A stretch of DNA of 64,000 bases, from contig NZ_CP141608.1 of the NCBI RefSeq assembly GCF_035581345.1, positions 1,816,001 to 1,880,000 on the forward strand, given 5' to 3'. The notes beneath the pieces were generated by a model. It was given only the letters and a program-made list of their open reading frames with translations, made no database searches and was not told the DNA's origin. Origin of the DNA: Pseudomonas sp. JQ170C (GTDB lineage: Bacteria > Pseudomonadota > Gammaproteobacteria > Pseudomonadales > Pseudomonadaceae). The stretch's first letter is position 1. Each line of letters starts with the position of its first letter. Positions 17,008 to 26,943 of the stretch are shown here, in pieces. The position numbers and the translations under genes were made by a program.

Positions 17008-18102
17008 ATGTCGCTAACGCTGGAACATGTCAGCCGCACCGTCGACAGCCAGTCGTGGATTGTCGATGCCAGCCTCAGTTTTGAACCGGGGTCGTTCAAC
17101 GTCCTGCTCGGCCGCACGCTGTCGGGCAAGACCAGCCTGATGCGCCTGATGGCCGGGCTCGATCGTCCGGACCAGGGCCGGGTGCTGATGAACGGGGTGG
17201 ATGTCACCGGCCGGCCGGTGCGCCAGCGCAATGTCTCGATGGTTTACCAGCAATTCATCAATTACCCGACCCTGAGCGTGTTCGAGAACATTGCCTCGCC
17301 GTTGCGTCAGGCGCGGGTAGGTGAAGAAGAGATTCGCCACAAGGTGCACCAGACCGCGCAGATGCTGCGCATCGAGCCGTTCCTCAAACGCATGCCCCTG
17401 GAGCTTTCGGGCGGGCAGCAGCAGCGCACGGCCATGGCCCGGGCACTGGTCAAGGATGCCGAGCTGATCCTGTTCGACGAGCCATTGGTGAACCTGGACT
17501 ACAAGCTGCGCGAAGAGCTGCGCCAGGAGATGCGCGCGTTGTTCGCCCAGCGTCACTGCATCGCCGTGTACGCCACCACCGAACCCAATGAAGCGCTGGC
17601 GCTGGGCGGCACCACCACGGTACTGCATGAGGGGCGCATCGTGCAGAGCGGCCCCACCGCAAAGGTGTATCACCAGCCGCGCACGGTGCTGGCGGCGGAG
17701 CTGTTTTCCGAGCCGCCGATCAACCTGATTCCGGGGCGCATCAATGGCAACGAAGTGAGTTTTGCCGGGGCCGTGCACTTTGCGATGAATGCCGACCTGC
17801 GCCGTATCGGCGACGGCGAGTACCGCTTTGGTGTACGCCCCAGCCATATCAGCCTGGTGCCTTCCAACGATGACGATCTGGAGCTGGCAGTGCTGGTGGA
17901 GCTGGCGGAAATCAGCGGCTCGGAAACTTTCCTGCATGTTCGCAACGAGCACTTTCGCATCATCCTGCATTTGCCCGGCGTGCATGAGTACAACGTCGAT
18001 GCGCCGATCCGGGTGTTCATCCCCACGCATAAATTGTTTGTGTTCGACAGCGCGGGCCACCTGGTGCAGGCGCCGGGTGCCCGTGAAGCGAGGGGCGTCT
18101 GA
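17008..18102 (+). CDS. glpS: Glycerol-type ABC transporter, ATP-binding subunit GlpS
   Basis: 364 residues, MalK/UgpC-like with a C-terminal TOBE-type domain. Walker A is GRTLSGKT, the signature LSGGQQQRTAMARAL is intact and Walker B is LILFDEPLVNLD. The H-loop histidine is missing: YATTEPNEA stands where YVTHDQLEA is usual. The gene order of two ATPases, two permeases, a small DUF2160 protein and a binding protein matches glpSTPQUV, known for glycerol uptake in rhizobia. The stop overlaps the next start (TGATG). Confidence 0.82.
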   Translation: MSLTLEHVSRTVDSQSWIVDASLSFEPGSFNVLLGRTLSGKTSLMRLMAGLDRPDQGRVLMNGVDVTGRPVRQRNVSMVYQQFINYPTLSVFENIASPLRQARVGEEEIRHKVHQTAQMLRIEPFLKRMPLELSGGQQQRTAMARALVKDAELILFDEPLVNLDYKLREELRQEMRALFAQRHCIAVYATTEPNEALALGGTTTVLHEGRIVQSGPTAKVYHQPRTVLAAELFSEPPINLIPGRINGNEVSFAGAVHFAMNADLRRIGDGEYRFGVRPSHISLVPSNDDDLELAVLVELAEISGSETFLHVRNEHFRIILHLPGVHEYNVDAPIRVFIPTHKLFVFDSAGHLVQAPGAREARGV

Positions 18103-19195
18103 TGGCCGAGATCCGCTTGCAGCACCTGGCCCACAGCTACAGTCGCACCCCGGGCAGTGCCGACGACTACGCCTTGCGCGAGCTGGAGCACGTGTGGGAA
18201 CAGGGCGGCGCCTATGCCTTGCTCGGGCCTTCGGGCTGCGGCAAGTCGACCCTGCTCAATATCATTTCCGGGTTGCTCAGCCCGTCCCAGGGGCAGGTGC
18301 TGTTCGACGGCAAGGTGGTCAATGCGCTCTCGCCCCAGGCGCGCAACATAGCCCAGGTGTTCCAGTTCCCGGTGGTGTACGACACCATGACGGTGTTCGA
18401 CAACCTGGCCTTCCCGCTGCGCAACCAGGGCATGGATGAGGCGCGGGTACGCAGCAAGGTGGCGGAAATTGCCGAGGTGCTCGACCTGGGCCCGGCACTG
18501 AACAGAAAAGCCCGCAACCTCAGTGCCGACGAGAAGCAGAAAGTCTCGATGGGGCGCGGCCTGGTGCGTGACGATGTGTCGGCGATCCTGTTCGATGAGC
18601 CGCTGACGGTGATCGACCCGCACCTGAAGTGGAAGTTGCGGCGCAAGCTCAAGCAGATCCACGAGCAGTTCAACATCACCATGATCTACGTCACCCACGA
18701 CCAGCTGGAGGCCTCGACCTTTGCTGACAAGATCGCGGTGATGTATGGCGGCCAGATCGTTCAATTCGGTACCCCGCGCGAGCTGTTCGAGCGGCCGCGC
18801 CATACCTTCGTCGGTTACTTCATTGGCAGCCCGGGCATGAACCTGATCGAGGTGCAGCTCAAGGCGGGCGGCGTGAGCTTTGGTGCGGTTGAGCTGCCCT
18901 TGCCGGCATCGTTGCGCGAGCGCCTGGAAGCGCTGCCCACCGCACGTTTGCAGGTCGGTATCCGTCCGGAGTTCGTGCAGGTGCGCGAGGCGCCTTTCGA
19001 TGATGCGTTCAAGGCGCGCGTCGTGGATGTCGAAGACCTGGGCACCTACCGGATCCTGACCCTGGAGCTTGAGGGCGTAGCGCTGAAGGTCCGCCTGGGT
19101 GAAGACCGCATCGTCCCTGAGGATCATGCCTGGATCAGCTTTCCATCCCAGTGGCTGATGCTCTATGCCGACGATGTGCTAGTGGAGGCCACGCC

Positions 19196-19199
<4 letters not shown>
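18102..19199 (+). CDS. glpT: Glycerol-type ABC transporter, ATP-binding subunit GlpT
   Basis: 365 residues. Walker A GPSGCGKST, Q-loop VFQFPVVYDTMTVFDN, Walker B ILFDEPLTVIDPHLK and H-loop YVTHDQLEAS are intact. The ABC signature is degenerate (LSADEKQKVSMGRGL instead of LSGGQ). With GlpS lacking the H-loop histidine, the heterodimer would have one canonical and one degenerate ATP site. C-terminal TOBE domain (GIRPEFVQVREAP). Here GlpT denotes the ABC subunit, not the unrelated glycerol-3-phosphate antiporter. Confidence 0.82.
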
Positions 19200-20059
<860 letters not shown>

Positions 20060-20071
20060 GAGGCAGCCCTG

Positions 20072-20872
20072 ATGAACCTGCGCAAGACGTTGCCCTTGCT
20101 GCTGTACATCCTGTTCCTGCTGGTGCCGATCTATTGGCTGCTGAACATGTCGTTCAAGAGCAACACCGAGATTCTCGGCGGCCTGACCTTGTGGCCGCAG
20201 GATTTTACTTTCGATAACTATCGGGTCATTTTCACCGACCCGAGCTGGTACAGCGGCTACCTCAATTCGCTGTACTACGTGTGCCTGAACACAGTGATTT
20301 CCCTGAGTGTCGCCTTGCCGGCGGCCTATGCGTTTTCGCGCTACCGCTTCCTCGGCGACAAGCACTTGTTCTTCTGGCTCCTGACCAACCGCATGGCGCC
20401 GCCGGCGGTGTTCCTGCTGCCGTTCTTTCAGCTGTATTCCTCCATCGGCCTGTTCGATACCCACATTGCCGTGGCCCTGGCCCACTGCCTGTTCAACGTG
20501 CCGTTGGCGGTGTGGATTCTGGAAGGTTTCATGTCTGGCGTGCCGAAGGAAATCGACGAGACCGCCTATATCGACGGCTACAGCTTTCCACGCTTCTTCG
20601 TGAAGATTTTCGTGCCGCTGATTGGCTCGGGCATCGGTGTGACGGCGTTTTTCTGCTTCATGTTTTCCTGGGTCGAGCTGCTGCTGGCGCGCACGCTGAC
20701 GTCGGTGAACGCCAAGCCGATCGCGGCGGTGATGACCCGCACGGTGTCTGCCTCGGGCATCGACTGGGGTGTGCTGGCGGCGGCCGGGGTGTTGACGATT
20801 CTGCCGGGCATGCTGGTGATCTGGTTTGTCCGCAACCACGTGGCCAAGGGCTTTGCCCTGGGCCGGGTCTGA
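20072..20872 (+). CDS. glpQ: Glycerol-type ABC transporter permease GlpQ
   Basis: 266 residues, MalG/UgpE-type permease. N-terminal membrane anchor LPLLLYILFLLVPIYWLLNMSFKS, EAA loop EIDETAYIDGYSFPRFFVKIFVPL, terminal FVRNHVAKGFALGRV. AGGAGG precedes the start. Not related to the GlpQ phosphodiesterase. Confidence 0.85.
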   Translation: MNLRKTLPLLLYILFLLVPIYWLLNMSFKSNTEILGGLTLWPQDFTFDNYRVIFTDPSWYSGYLNSLYYVCLNTVISLSVALPAAYAFSRYRFLGDKHLFFWLLTNRMAPPAVFLLPFFQLYSSIGLFDTHIAVALAHCLFNVPLAVWILEGFMSGVPKEIDETAYIDGYSFPRFFVKIFVPLIGSGIGVTAFFCFMFSWVELLLARTLTSVNAKPIAAVMTRTVSASGIDWGVLAAAGVLTILPGMLVIWFVRNHVAKGFALGRV

Positions 20873-20883
20873 GGAGGCGTGCG

Positions 20884-21156
<273 letters not shown>

Positions 21157-21206
21157 CCGGGCAGGTTCGGCCAGGCTCCGTGGGAATACACAATCGGGAG
21201 ATCACG

Positions 21207-22943
21207 ATGTTCGACAACAACAAGAACCGGCGACATTTGACCCTGGCTGCGTTGCTCGTACTGGGCAGCTTTCACGCCAGCGCCTGGGCCGACGCCTATG
21301 AAGATGCCGCAAAGAAATGGATCGGCAGCGAGTTCAAGCCTTCGACCCTGACCCCTGAGCAACAGCTTGCGGAGCTCAAGTGGTTCATCAAGGCGTCCGA
21401 GCCGTTTCGCGGCATGAAGATCAACGTGGTGTCGGAAACCATTGCCACCCATGAATACGAGTCCAAGGTACTGGCCAAGGCCTTCAGTGAAATCACCGGT
21501 ATCAAGCTGACCCATGACCTGCTGCAGGAAGGCGACGTGGTGGAGAAGTTGCAGACCCAGATGCAGTCGGACAAGAACATCTATGACGGCTGGGTCAACG
21601 ACTCGGATCTGATCGGCACGCATTTTCGCTACGGCAAGACGGAGTCCATCACCGACCTGATGGCCAACGAAGGCAAGGACTACACCTCGCCAACCCTGGA
21701 TCTGAAGGACTTTATCGGCATCTCGTTCACCACCGCGCCTGACGGTAAGATCTATCAATTGCCTGACCAACAGTTCGCCAACCTCTACTGGTTCCGTGCC
21801 GACTGGTTCGACCGCCCGGACCTCAAGGCCAAGTTCAAGGAGAAGTACGGCTATGAGCTCGGCGTGCCGGTGAACTGGTCGGCCTATGAAGACATCGCCA
21901 AGTTCTTCAGCGAGGACGTCAAGGAAATCGACGGCAAGCGCGTCTACGGGCACATGGACTACGGCAAGAAAGACCCGTCGCTGGGCTGGCGCTTCACCGA
22001 TGCCTGGTTCTCCATGGCCGGTGGCGGCGACAAGGGCTTGCCCAATGGCTTGCCGGTGGATGAGTGGGGCATTCGCGTGGAGGATTGCCACCCGGTGGGT
22101 TCAAGTGTGACCCGTGGCGGCGATACCAATGGCCCGGCGGCGGTGTATGCGACCCAGAAGTACGTCGACTGGATGCGAGCCTATGCACCGCCCGAGGCCC
22201 AGGGCATGACCTTCTCCGAATCCGGGCCGGTGCCATCCCAGGGCAACATCGCCCAGCAGATCTTCTGGTACACCGCCTTTACCGCCGACATGACCAAACC
22301 CGGCCTGCCGGTGATGAACGCCGACGGCACGCCGAAATGGCGCATGGCGCCGTCGCCCAAGGGGCCGTACTGGGAGGAGGGGATGAAGCTTGGGTATCAG
22401 GATGCCGGTTCCTGGACCTTCCTCAAGTCGACACCAGAGAAGCAGCGCCTGGCGGCCTGGCTGTACGCCCAGTTCGTGACCTCCAAGACGGTGTCGCTGA
22501 AGAAAACCATCGTTGGCCTGACGCCGATCCGCGAGTCGGACATCAACTCCCAGGCCATGACGGACCTGGCGCCCAAGCTCGGCGGGCTGGTGGAGTTCTA
22601 CCGCAGCCCGGCGCGGGTGCAATGGACGCCCACCGGCACCAACGTGCCGGACTACCCGCGCCTGGCCCAGCTGTGGTGGAGCCATATCGCCGAAGCGGCC
22701 AGCGGCGAAAAGACCCCGCAACAAGCGCTGGATGGCCTGGCCCGCGACCAGGACAAAATCCTGGAACGGCTTGAGCGCTCCAAGGCTCAGGCCACGTGCG
22801 CGCCCAAGCTGAACCCGGAGCGGGATGCCCAGTACTGGTTTGACCAGCCGGGCGCGCCCAAGCCCAAGCTGGCCAACGAGAAGCCAAAGGGCGAGACGGT
22901 CAGCTACAGCGAGCTGCTCAAGTCCTGGGACGCGGCACGTTAG
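21207..22943 (+). CDS. glpV: Glycerol-type ABC transporter substrate-binding protein GlpV
   Basis: 578 residues with a signal peptide (MFDNNKNRRHLTLAALLVLGSFHASAWADA). Long family-1 type solute-binding protein of the kind specific to glycerol-type ABC operons, with SETIATHEYESKVLAKAFSE, WRFTDAWFSMAGGGDKGLP and NIAQQIFWYTAFTADM. The frame is open far upstream across glpU but the signal peptide and GGGAG spacing fix this ATG. Periplasmic. Glycerol as ligand is inferred from gene order; another polyol is possible. Confidence 0.82.
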   Translation: MFDNNKNRRHLTLAALLVLGSFHASAWADAYEDAAKKWIGSEFKPSTLTPEQQLAELKWFIKASEPFRGMKINVVSETIATHEYESKVLAKAFSEITGIKLTHDLLQEGDVVEKLQTQMQSDKNIYDGWVNDSDLIGTHFRYGKTESITDLMANEGKDYTSPTLDLKDFIGISFTTAPDGKIYQLPDQQFANLYWFRADWFDRPDLKAKFKEKYGYELGVPVNWSAYEDIAKFFSEDVKEIDGKRVYGHMDYGKKDPSLGWRFTDAWFSMAGGGDKGLPNGLPVDEWGIRVEDCHPVGSSVTRGGDTNGPAAVYATQKYVDWMRAYAPPEAQGMTFSESGPVPSQGNIAQQIFWYTAFTADMTKPGLPVMNADGTPKWRMAPSPKGPYWEEGMKLGYQDAGSWTFLKSTPEKQRLAAWLYAQFVTSKTVSLKKTIVGLTPIRESDINSQAMTDLAPKLGGLVEFYRSPARVQWTPTGTNVPDYPRLAQLWWSHIAEAASGEKTPQQALDGLARDQDKILERLERSKAQATCAPKLNPERDAQYWFDQPGAPKPKLANEKPKGETVSYSELLKSWDAAR

Positions 22944-22964
22944 GCGCGGGTTTGCCCCGCGATC
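22944..22964. repeat. REP-like palindrome, copy 2
   Basis: GCGCGGGTTTGCCCCGCGATC, inverse of the copy at 14946-14966 with one difference. Located immediately after glpV. Confidence 0.5.
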
Positions 22965-22982
22965 CGCTCTTCTCCGGGCACA

Positions 22983-23014
22983 AAAAAACGGCATCTTCAC
23001 AGATGCCGTTTTTT
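22983..23014. terminator. Bidirectional intrinsic terminator
   Basis: CGGCATCT and AGATGCCG pair around TCAC, flanked by an A-run before and a T-run after. It would terminate both the ABC operon (plus strand) and folD (minus strand), which converge here. Confidence 0.9.
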
Positions 23015-23031
23015 CATTGCCTGTTCACACC

Positions 23032-23886
23032 TTACTTATGCAGCTCTTCAGCCGCATACAAGGTGTTTTCCAGCAAGCAGGCCCGGGTCATCGGCCCGAC
23101 GCCACCCGGCACCGGCGTGATCCAGCCGGCACGGGGCAGGGCAGTCTCGTAGACCACATCGCCGACCAGCTTGCCATCGTCCTGACGGTTGATACCGACG
23201 TCGATGACAATGGCGCCTTCCTTGATCCACTCGCCCTTGACCAGGCCAGGCTTGCCGGCGGCAACCACTACCAGGTCGGCGCGGCCGACGTGGCCGGCCA
23301 GGTCCTTGGTGAAACGGTGGGTGACAGTGACGGTGCAGCCGGCCAGCAGCAGCTCCATGGCCATCGGGCGACCGACGATGTTCGAGGCGCCGACGACAAC
23401 GGCATTCATGCCGTACAGGTCCTGACCGGTGCTTTCGAGCAGGGTCATGATGCCTTTGGGGGTGCACGGACGCAGCAGCGGGATACGCTGGGCCAGGCGG
23501 CCGACGTTATAAGGATGGAAACCATCGACGTCCTTGTCCGGACGGATACGCTCGAGCAGCAGCGATGCATCCAGGTGGGCAGGCAATGGCAGCTGCAGCA
23601 GGATACCGTCGATGTTCGCATCATCATTGAGGCGATCGATCAGGTCGGTCAGCTCCTGCTGGGAGGTCTCGCTGGGCAGGTCGAACGCCTGGGAGATAAA
23701 GCCGACCTCTTCGCAGTCTTTACGCTTGTGCGAGACATAGACTTGAGAGGCGGGGTCGGTGCCGACCAGGATCACCGCCAGGCCAGGCGTACGCAGGCCT
23801 TGCTGGCGACGCTCCACGACACGTTGGGCGATCTGCTGGCGCAGGCTGGCGGCGATCGCCTTGCCGTCGATAAGGTGTGCAGTCAT
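23032..23886 (-). CDS. folD: Methylenetetrahydrofolate dehydrogenase / methenyltetrahydrofolate cyclohydrolase
   Basis: 284 residues, normal FolD length, bifunctional enzyme of cytoplasmic one-carbon metabolism. The catalytic lysine region is [14 protein letters not shown]. Further motifs are [13 protein letters not shown] and [12 protein letters not shown], and the NADP-binding segment is [46 protein letters not shown] lies near the C-terminus. Confidence 0.97.
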   Translation of the reverse strand: MTAHLIDGKAIAASLRQQIAQRVVERRQQGLRTPGLAVILVGTDPASQVYVSHKRKDCEEVGFISQAFDLPSETSQQELTDLIDRLNDDANIDGILLQLPLPAHLDASLLLERIRPDKDVDGFHPYNVGRLAQRIPLLRPCTPKGIMTLLESTGQDLYGMNAVVVGASNIVGRPMAMELLLAGCTVTVTHRFTKDLAGHVGRADLVVVAAGKPGLVKGEWIKEGAIVIDVGINRQDDGKLVGDVVYETALPRAGWITPVPGGVGPMTRACLLENTLYAAEELHK

Positions 23887-24017
23887 GACGCGTGATTAAC
23901 CATCGAGAGGGAATAAAAAGAGCGCGCATTCTCGCATGAAGGGGCCCGAGGGCAAAGGCGCTTGGTCCGGCAATTCCCCTAAGCCCTTAAATAAAATGAA
24001 TTTTTTTCAAAAAAGAG

Positions 24018-24046
24018 TTGACGACCTAACCACTCGTCTATAACAT
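24018..24046 (+). promoter_or_regulatory. Predicted promoter of the tRNA cluster
   Basis: TTGACG (24018-24023) with a TATAACAT region at 24039-24046. Spacing is 15 to TATAAC or 17 to TAACAT. It is about 125 bases before the first tRNA, within an otherwise gene-free 285-base interval between folD and the tRNAs. Confidence 0.4.
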
Positions 24047-24171
24047 TCGTCGCACTTGTCGGGCAGAGCCTAGCACTGGTTAGCAAGGTCAGGCAGAATG
24101 AGCGGATTTGGTAGCTTGTTCGGTACGGCTAAAAGTTAATTTGTAATCGTAACAGAAAGCAGATTAAATAT

Positions 24172-24248
24172 GCGCCCGTAGCTCAGCTGGATAGAGCATC
24201 CGCCTTCTAAGCGGATGGTCGCAGGTTCGAGTCCTGCCGGGTGCGCCA
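24172..24248 (+). tRNA. tRNA-Arg (anticodon TCT)
   Basis: Cloverleaf with acceptor GCGCCCG/CGGGTGC, anticodon stem TCCGC/GCGGA with loop CTTCTAA, T arm GCAGGTTCGAGTCCTGC and encoded CCA. Confidence 0.95.
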
Positions 24249-24288
24249 ATAGGCAGCTTAGGCACAAGTAAAGCGGTAAATGCAATAT

Positions 24289-24365
24289 GGTGGGCGTAGC
24301 TCAGTTGGTAGAGCACAGGATTGTGACTCCTGTTGTCGTGGGTTCGATCCCCATCGTCCACCCCA
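24289..24365 (+). tRNA. tRNA-His (anticodon GTG)
   Basis: Includes the encoded G(-1) characteristic of tRNA-His. Acceptor GTGGGCG/CGTCCAC, anticodon loop TTGTGAC, T arm GTGGGTTCGATCCCCAT, discriminator C and CCA. Confidence 0.95.
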
Positions 24366-24373
24366 TATTCCAG

Positions 24374-24403
24374 AAAGGCGCCTGATGAAAATCTGGCGCC
24401 TTT
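24374..24403. other. Hairpin between tRNA-His and tRNA-Leu
   Basis: AAAGGCGCC and GGCGCCTTT pair around a 12-base loop. Probably a processing structure in the tRNA transcript, because tRNA-Leu follows within 20 bases. Confidence 0.45.
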
Positions 24404-24419
24404 GCTTTAAAAGCTACAC

Positions 24420-24504
24420 GCGGACGTGGTGAAATTGGTAGACACACTGGATTTAGGTTCCAGCGGCGCAAGCTGTAAGAGTTCGAGTCTCTTCGTCCGC
24501 ACCA
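24420..24504 (+). tRNA. tRNA-Leu (anticodon TAG), prophage attachment gene
   Basis: 85 bases with a long variable arm. Acceptor GCGGACG/CGTCCGC, anticodon loop TTTAGGT, encoded CCA. The integrase gene ends nine bases further on, transcribed toward it, so the 3' end of this tRNA is the likely integration site. Confidence 0.95.
24480..24504. other. Probable attL core at the tRNA-Leu 3' end
   Basis: Tyrosine integrases usually recombine in the T arm and 3' acceptor end of a tRNA gene and restore it. The tRNA is intact here and the prophage integrase begins immediately after. No second copy of this 3' segment is seen up to 64000, so attR lies beyond the window. Exact core boundaries cannot be set without it. 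Confidence 0.5.
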
Positions 24505-24513
24505 CTATGTAAA

Positions 24514-25623
24514 TCAAGGGGTTACGAGCTTAAGCAGTGCTCCCCCTTGAGCCGCTGGACTTTCAACGTGAACAGAACGTGAACTCGACTGTTCACGACC
24601 CTGGTCCAACACCCGTACCGCATCCCTCACCCTGGCTGGCGCCAAGTGCGCATAACGCTCCGTCATCATGACGGTCGAGTGACCCAGTAAATCCCTGACT
24701 TCAGCCAGCGCAACGCCGGCACTGATCAAATGAGCTGCACACGTGTGGCGCAGATCGTGAATCGTGAAGTCATCAATCCCCACCTTCTTGCAAGCCTCGT
24801 TGAATCCCTTCCGTATGCACACCACCCGTTCGCCTGTTCCACGCGCGAAAACCCAAGGTGTTGCCGGGCATAGCTCGGCGCGAAACGCCATCATCTGCTT
24901 CAGTGCATCGAGCGCCCCCTGGTTCAACGGGATGCTTCGACGCTTTCCGGCTTTCGTGTGCACGCCTTCCAGGTAGATCAAGCCATTGGCAAAGTCCACG
25001 CGGCGCCACTCCAAGCCCAACATTTCCTCCTTACGACAGCCGGTGTTTACCGCCAGGCGGATGAAGCTCTCCAGAATCACACCAAACTTCTGCGACCTGG
25101 CCGCCCGACAAAGGCTTTCGACTTCGGCCTTTGTGAGCCAGCGCACGCGGCCCTCTGGCTCCTTCATCTTTCGGCCTTTCACTGGATTGGGCAGGCCCCA
25201 CTCATACTCGACGTTGCACCAGTTGATTGCCGCAGACAGCGCGGCCAGCTCCCGGTTGATCGTCGCCGCCGATACTCCTGCAGTGCTGCGCTTATCCATG
25301 TACGCCCGGACGTCCTTTCCGGCTAGGTCATTCATCACAACCCCTGTAAAATGGGGGCGCAAGGCTTTTACCCTGTTGAGTGTTGTTTCGTAGCTGCGCT
25401 GGTGCTGGCCGGCGTTACGCAGATACGGAAGCATCACCTCATTGAAAGAGCGGGGCGGGTTCACGCCCCATTCTTTTTCCTTCCAGGCATCCGCCCGGGC
25501 CTGTTGCTCTAGTGCTTTTGCCGCCGCGAAGTCGGCAGTCCCAGAAGAGCGTCTAACTCTTTTTCCATCTGACTGTGTGACAAAGATCCACCAATAGGGC
25601 GAATCGTCTCTTTTGTAGGGCAT
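24514..25623 (-). CDS. int: Prophage tyrosine integrase
   Basis: 369 residues. N-terminal arm-binding part (YWWIFVTQSDGKRVRRSSGT), SAM-like core-binding domain, then catalytic residues: Arg in VNTGCRKEEMLGLEW, Lys in HTKAGKRRSIPL, HDLRHT, and His/Tyr in LLGHSTVMMTERYAHL. Catalyses insertion and excision at the adjacent tRNA-Leu. The first 115 bases of the gene overlap the excisionase-like gene, which is read in another frame of the same strand. Confidence 0.93.
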   Translation of the reverse strand: MPYKRDDSPYWWIFVTQSDGKRVRRSSGTADFAAAKALEQQARADAWKEKEWGVNPPRSFNEVMLPYLRNAGQHQRSYETTLNRVKALRPHFTGVVMNDLAGKDVRAYMDKRSTAGVSAATINRELAALSAAINWCNVEYEWGLPNPVKGRKMKEPEGRVRWLTKAEVESLCRAARSQKFGVILESFIRLAVNTGCRKEEMLGLEWRRVDFANGLIYLEGVHTKAGKRRSIPLNQGALDALKQMMAFRAELCPATPWVFARGTGERVVCIRKGFNEACKKVGIDDFTIHDLRHTCAAHLISAGVALAEVRDLLGHSTVMMTERYAHLAPARVRDAVRVLDQGREQSSSRSVHVESPAAQGGALLKLVTP

Positions 25624-25829
25624 TCGGGTTCCTCCGACATGCCGCCCGCGGCGCAGATACTAGCAGCGGCGGCTTCGTCGATCATCATTTGCAGTTTTTC
25701 GGCATGCACCCTGACACCGCGCTTCATCCAGCGAACGGTTGGGATGCGTTTTTCATTGGCCATCCGGTAAGCCGTGGCCCGGCTGACGCCGAGCATGTCG
25801 GCCGCCCGTTCGACGGAAATCAGGGACAT
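25509..25829 (-). CDS. Excisionase-like / AlpA-type helix-turn-helix protein
   Basis: 106 residues starting MSLISVERAADMLGVSRATAYRMANEKRIPTVRWMKRGVRV, a MerR/AlpA-type DNA-binding domain followed by a Glu/Ala-rich tail. GGAGA lies seven bases before the ATG; an upstream GTG in the same frame is part of that binding site. Position directly before int with a long overlap fits an excisionase (Xis) or directionality factor. Function inferred from position and fold. Confidence 0.65.
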   Translation of the reverse strand: MSLISVERAADMLGVSRATAYRMANEKRIPTVRWMKRGVRVHAEKLQMMIDEAAAASICAAGGMSEEPECPTKETIRPIGGSLSHSQMEKELDALLGLPTSRRQKH

Positions 25830-26068
25830 GGTTGTCTCCACGCCGCGCGTGGCGGCAGAGGTTGGGAGGGGTTAGGCGTGGCATTGGGATCGAAGCAGCG
25901 CTTGTAGCGGTCGCGGTAGTCGTCGCGGTCCAGGTTGCTGAGCAGCTCTTGCTCGCGCCCGGCTGCCCACATCTGCTGGTGGCGCTTGTTGCAGGTGAAG
26001 CCGGTGTCGGACTCGTGCTCGCCATCAACCCATTCCAGGTGCTGGCAACTGTTGCAGTTCTTCCTCAT
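25820..26068 (-). CDS. Phage protein with cysteine motifs (possible zinc binding)
   Basis: 82 residues. Cysteines in MRKNCNSCQHLEW, GFTCNKRH and YKRCFD could form a zinc site. No family recognised. Start overlaps the stop of the 22-residue upstream frame by ATGA; the 3' end overlaps the excisionase-like start by ten bases. Confidence 0.6.
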   Translation of the reverse strand: MRKNCNSCQHLEWVDGEHESDTGFTCNKRHQQMWAAGREQELLSNLDRDDYRDRYKRCFDPNATPNPSQPLPPRAAWRQPCP

Positions 26069-26133
26069 GGCCTCGGCCCCTTCCACATGAGCCAGGCCAT
26101 GTAGAGCGGGGCGGCGAATGGTAGGAGGATCAT
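26065..26133 (-). CDS. Putative 22-residue membrane peptide
   Basis: Encodes MILLPFAAPLYMAWLMWKGPRP, one hydrophobic helix with a basic end. It overlaps both neighbours by ATGA, filling exactly the space between two phage genes, which favours real coupled translation. Confidence 0.5.
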   Translation of the reverse strand: MILLPFAAPLYMAWLMWKGPRP

Positions 26134-26570
26134 GGCTGCACCTGCTGAATATTGGATTCGACCCAAGCGCGCATGCGCCGCCACCGTTGCTCAGGCGTAT
26201 CCGAGAGCAACTTCCACCTCCCATCCACTTCCTGCACGAACTCGCCTGGGCTCTCGTCGTTCTCGTAGACGATTTCTGCAGCCATGGCCTCAGCGATCCC
26301 GAAGGCCTGCGCCACGCTCTCGCGGTCATGGGCGTCGATCTTGGTCATGTCGAGGCCGCGCTTGGCGCCGAGCGCGCCGAGGGTGCAGAATTGGCCGTCC
26401 GCTTCAAGCGTGTCTGTTACCAGGCGCTTGTCCGGCATAGCGTCCAGTGCATCACGGAGCTCGACCAGAAATGCCTGGCCGCGCTTGCCCCTGATGGCCG
26501 ACTTCACCGCGCCTCGCCAGCAGATGAGGCTCCAACCATCACAGTCGTCGCTGTATCCGCTGCGGCTCAT
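26130..26570 (-). CDS. Conserved-looking phage protein, unknown function
   Basis: 146 residues (MSRSGYSDDCDGWSLICWRGAVKSAIRGKRGQ and on). Contains KRGQAFLVELRDALDAMPDKRLVTDTL and AQAFGIAEAMAAEIVYENDE, mostly helical. ATGA overlaps on both sides. No function recognised. Confidence 0.7.
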   Translation of the reverse strand: MSRSGYSDDCDGWSLICWRGAVKSAIRGKRGQAFLVELRDALDAMPDKRLVTDTLEADGQFCTLGALGAKRGLDMTKIDAHDRESVAQAFGIAEAMAAEIVYENDESPGEFVQEVDGRWKLLSDTPEQRWRRMRAWVESNIQQVQP

Positions 26571-26893
26571 GACTTCACCTCGCGGCGCGCCCACCAGCAC
26601 ACCGGGCCGTCGTCGGTGTCGTGAATGGCCAGGCAGAACCAATCGCCACCGGTAGGTCGTTCAGGCTCCCAGTAACTGCAGTCAGGGTCATGACTTTCAA
26701 AATATCGGTTAGCGATCGCCTCATCGGCGTATTCCAGGCTGACCATGCACACCGCCAGGCCCTGTTCGGCAATCCAGGCCTTGCACTTGTCGCCATCACC
26801 TTCGTCGAAGTCGGGAAGGTCCGGATGTTGGAACATGCCGTTTTCGTCGCGCACAACTGGAGCCCGCTGGATCAGCTTGATTTCTTCAGGCAT
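26567..26893 (-). CDS. Phage protein, unknown function
   Basis: 108 residues, acidic, tryptophan- and cysteine-rich C-terminal half (CSYWEPERPTGGDWFCLAIHDTDDGPVCWWARRE). The end looks like a small domain with alternating strands. Coupled by ATGA to the next gene. Confidence 0.65.
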   Translation of the reverse strand: MPEEIKLIQRAPVVRDENGMFQHPDLPDFDEGDGDKCKAWIAEQGLAVCMVSLEYADEAIANRYFESHDPDCSYWEPERPTGGDWFCLAIHDTDDGPVCWWARREVKS

Positions 26894-26943
26894 GACTTCG
26901 TCCTTGCCGCCATATCGCGGCTGTTCAATAGAGGGGAGAGGGG

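Noticed and set aside
24374..24403. GGCGCC hairpin as a terminator of the tRNA cluster
   Set aside because: tRNA-Leu follows 17 bases later and there is no uninterrupted T-run, so it is more likely a spacer structure.
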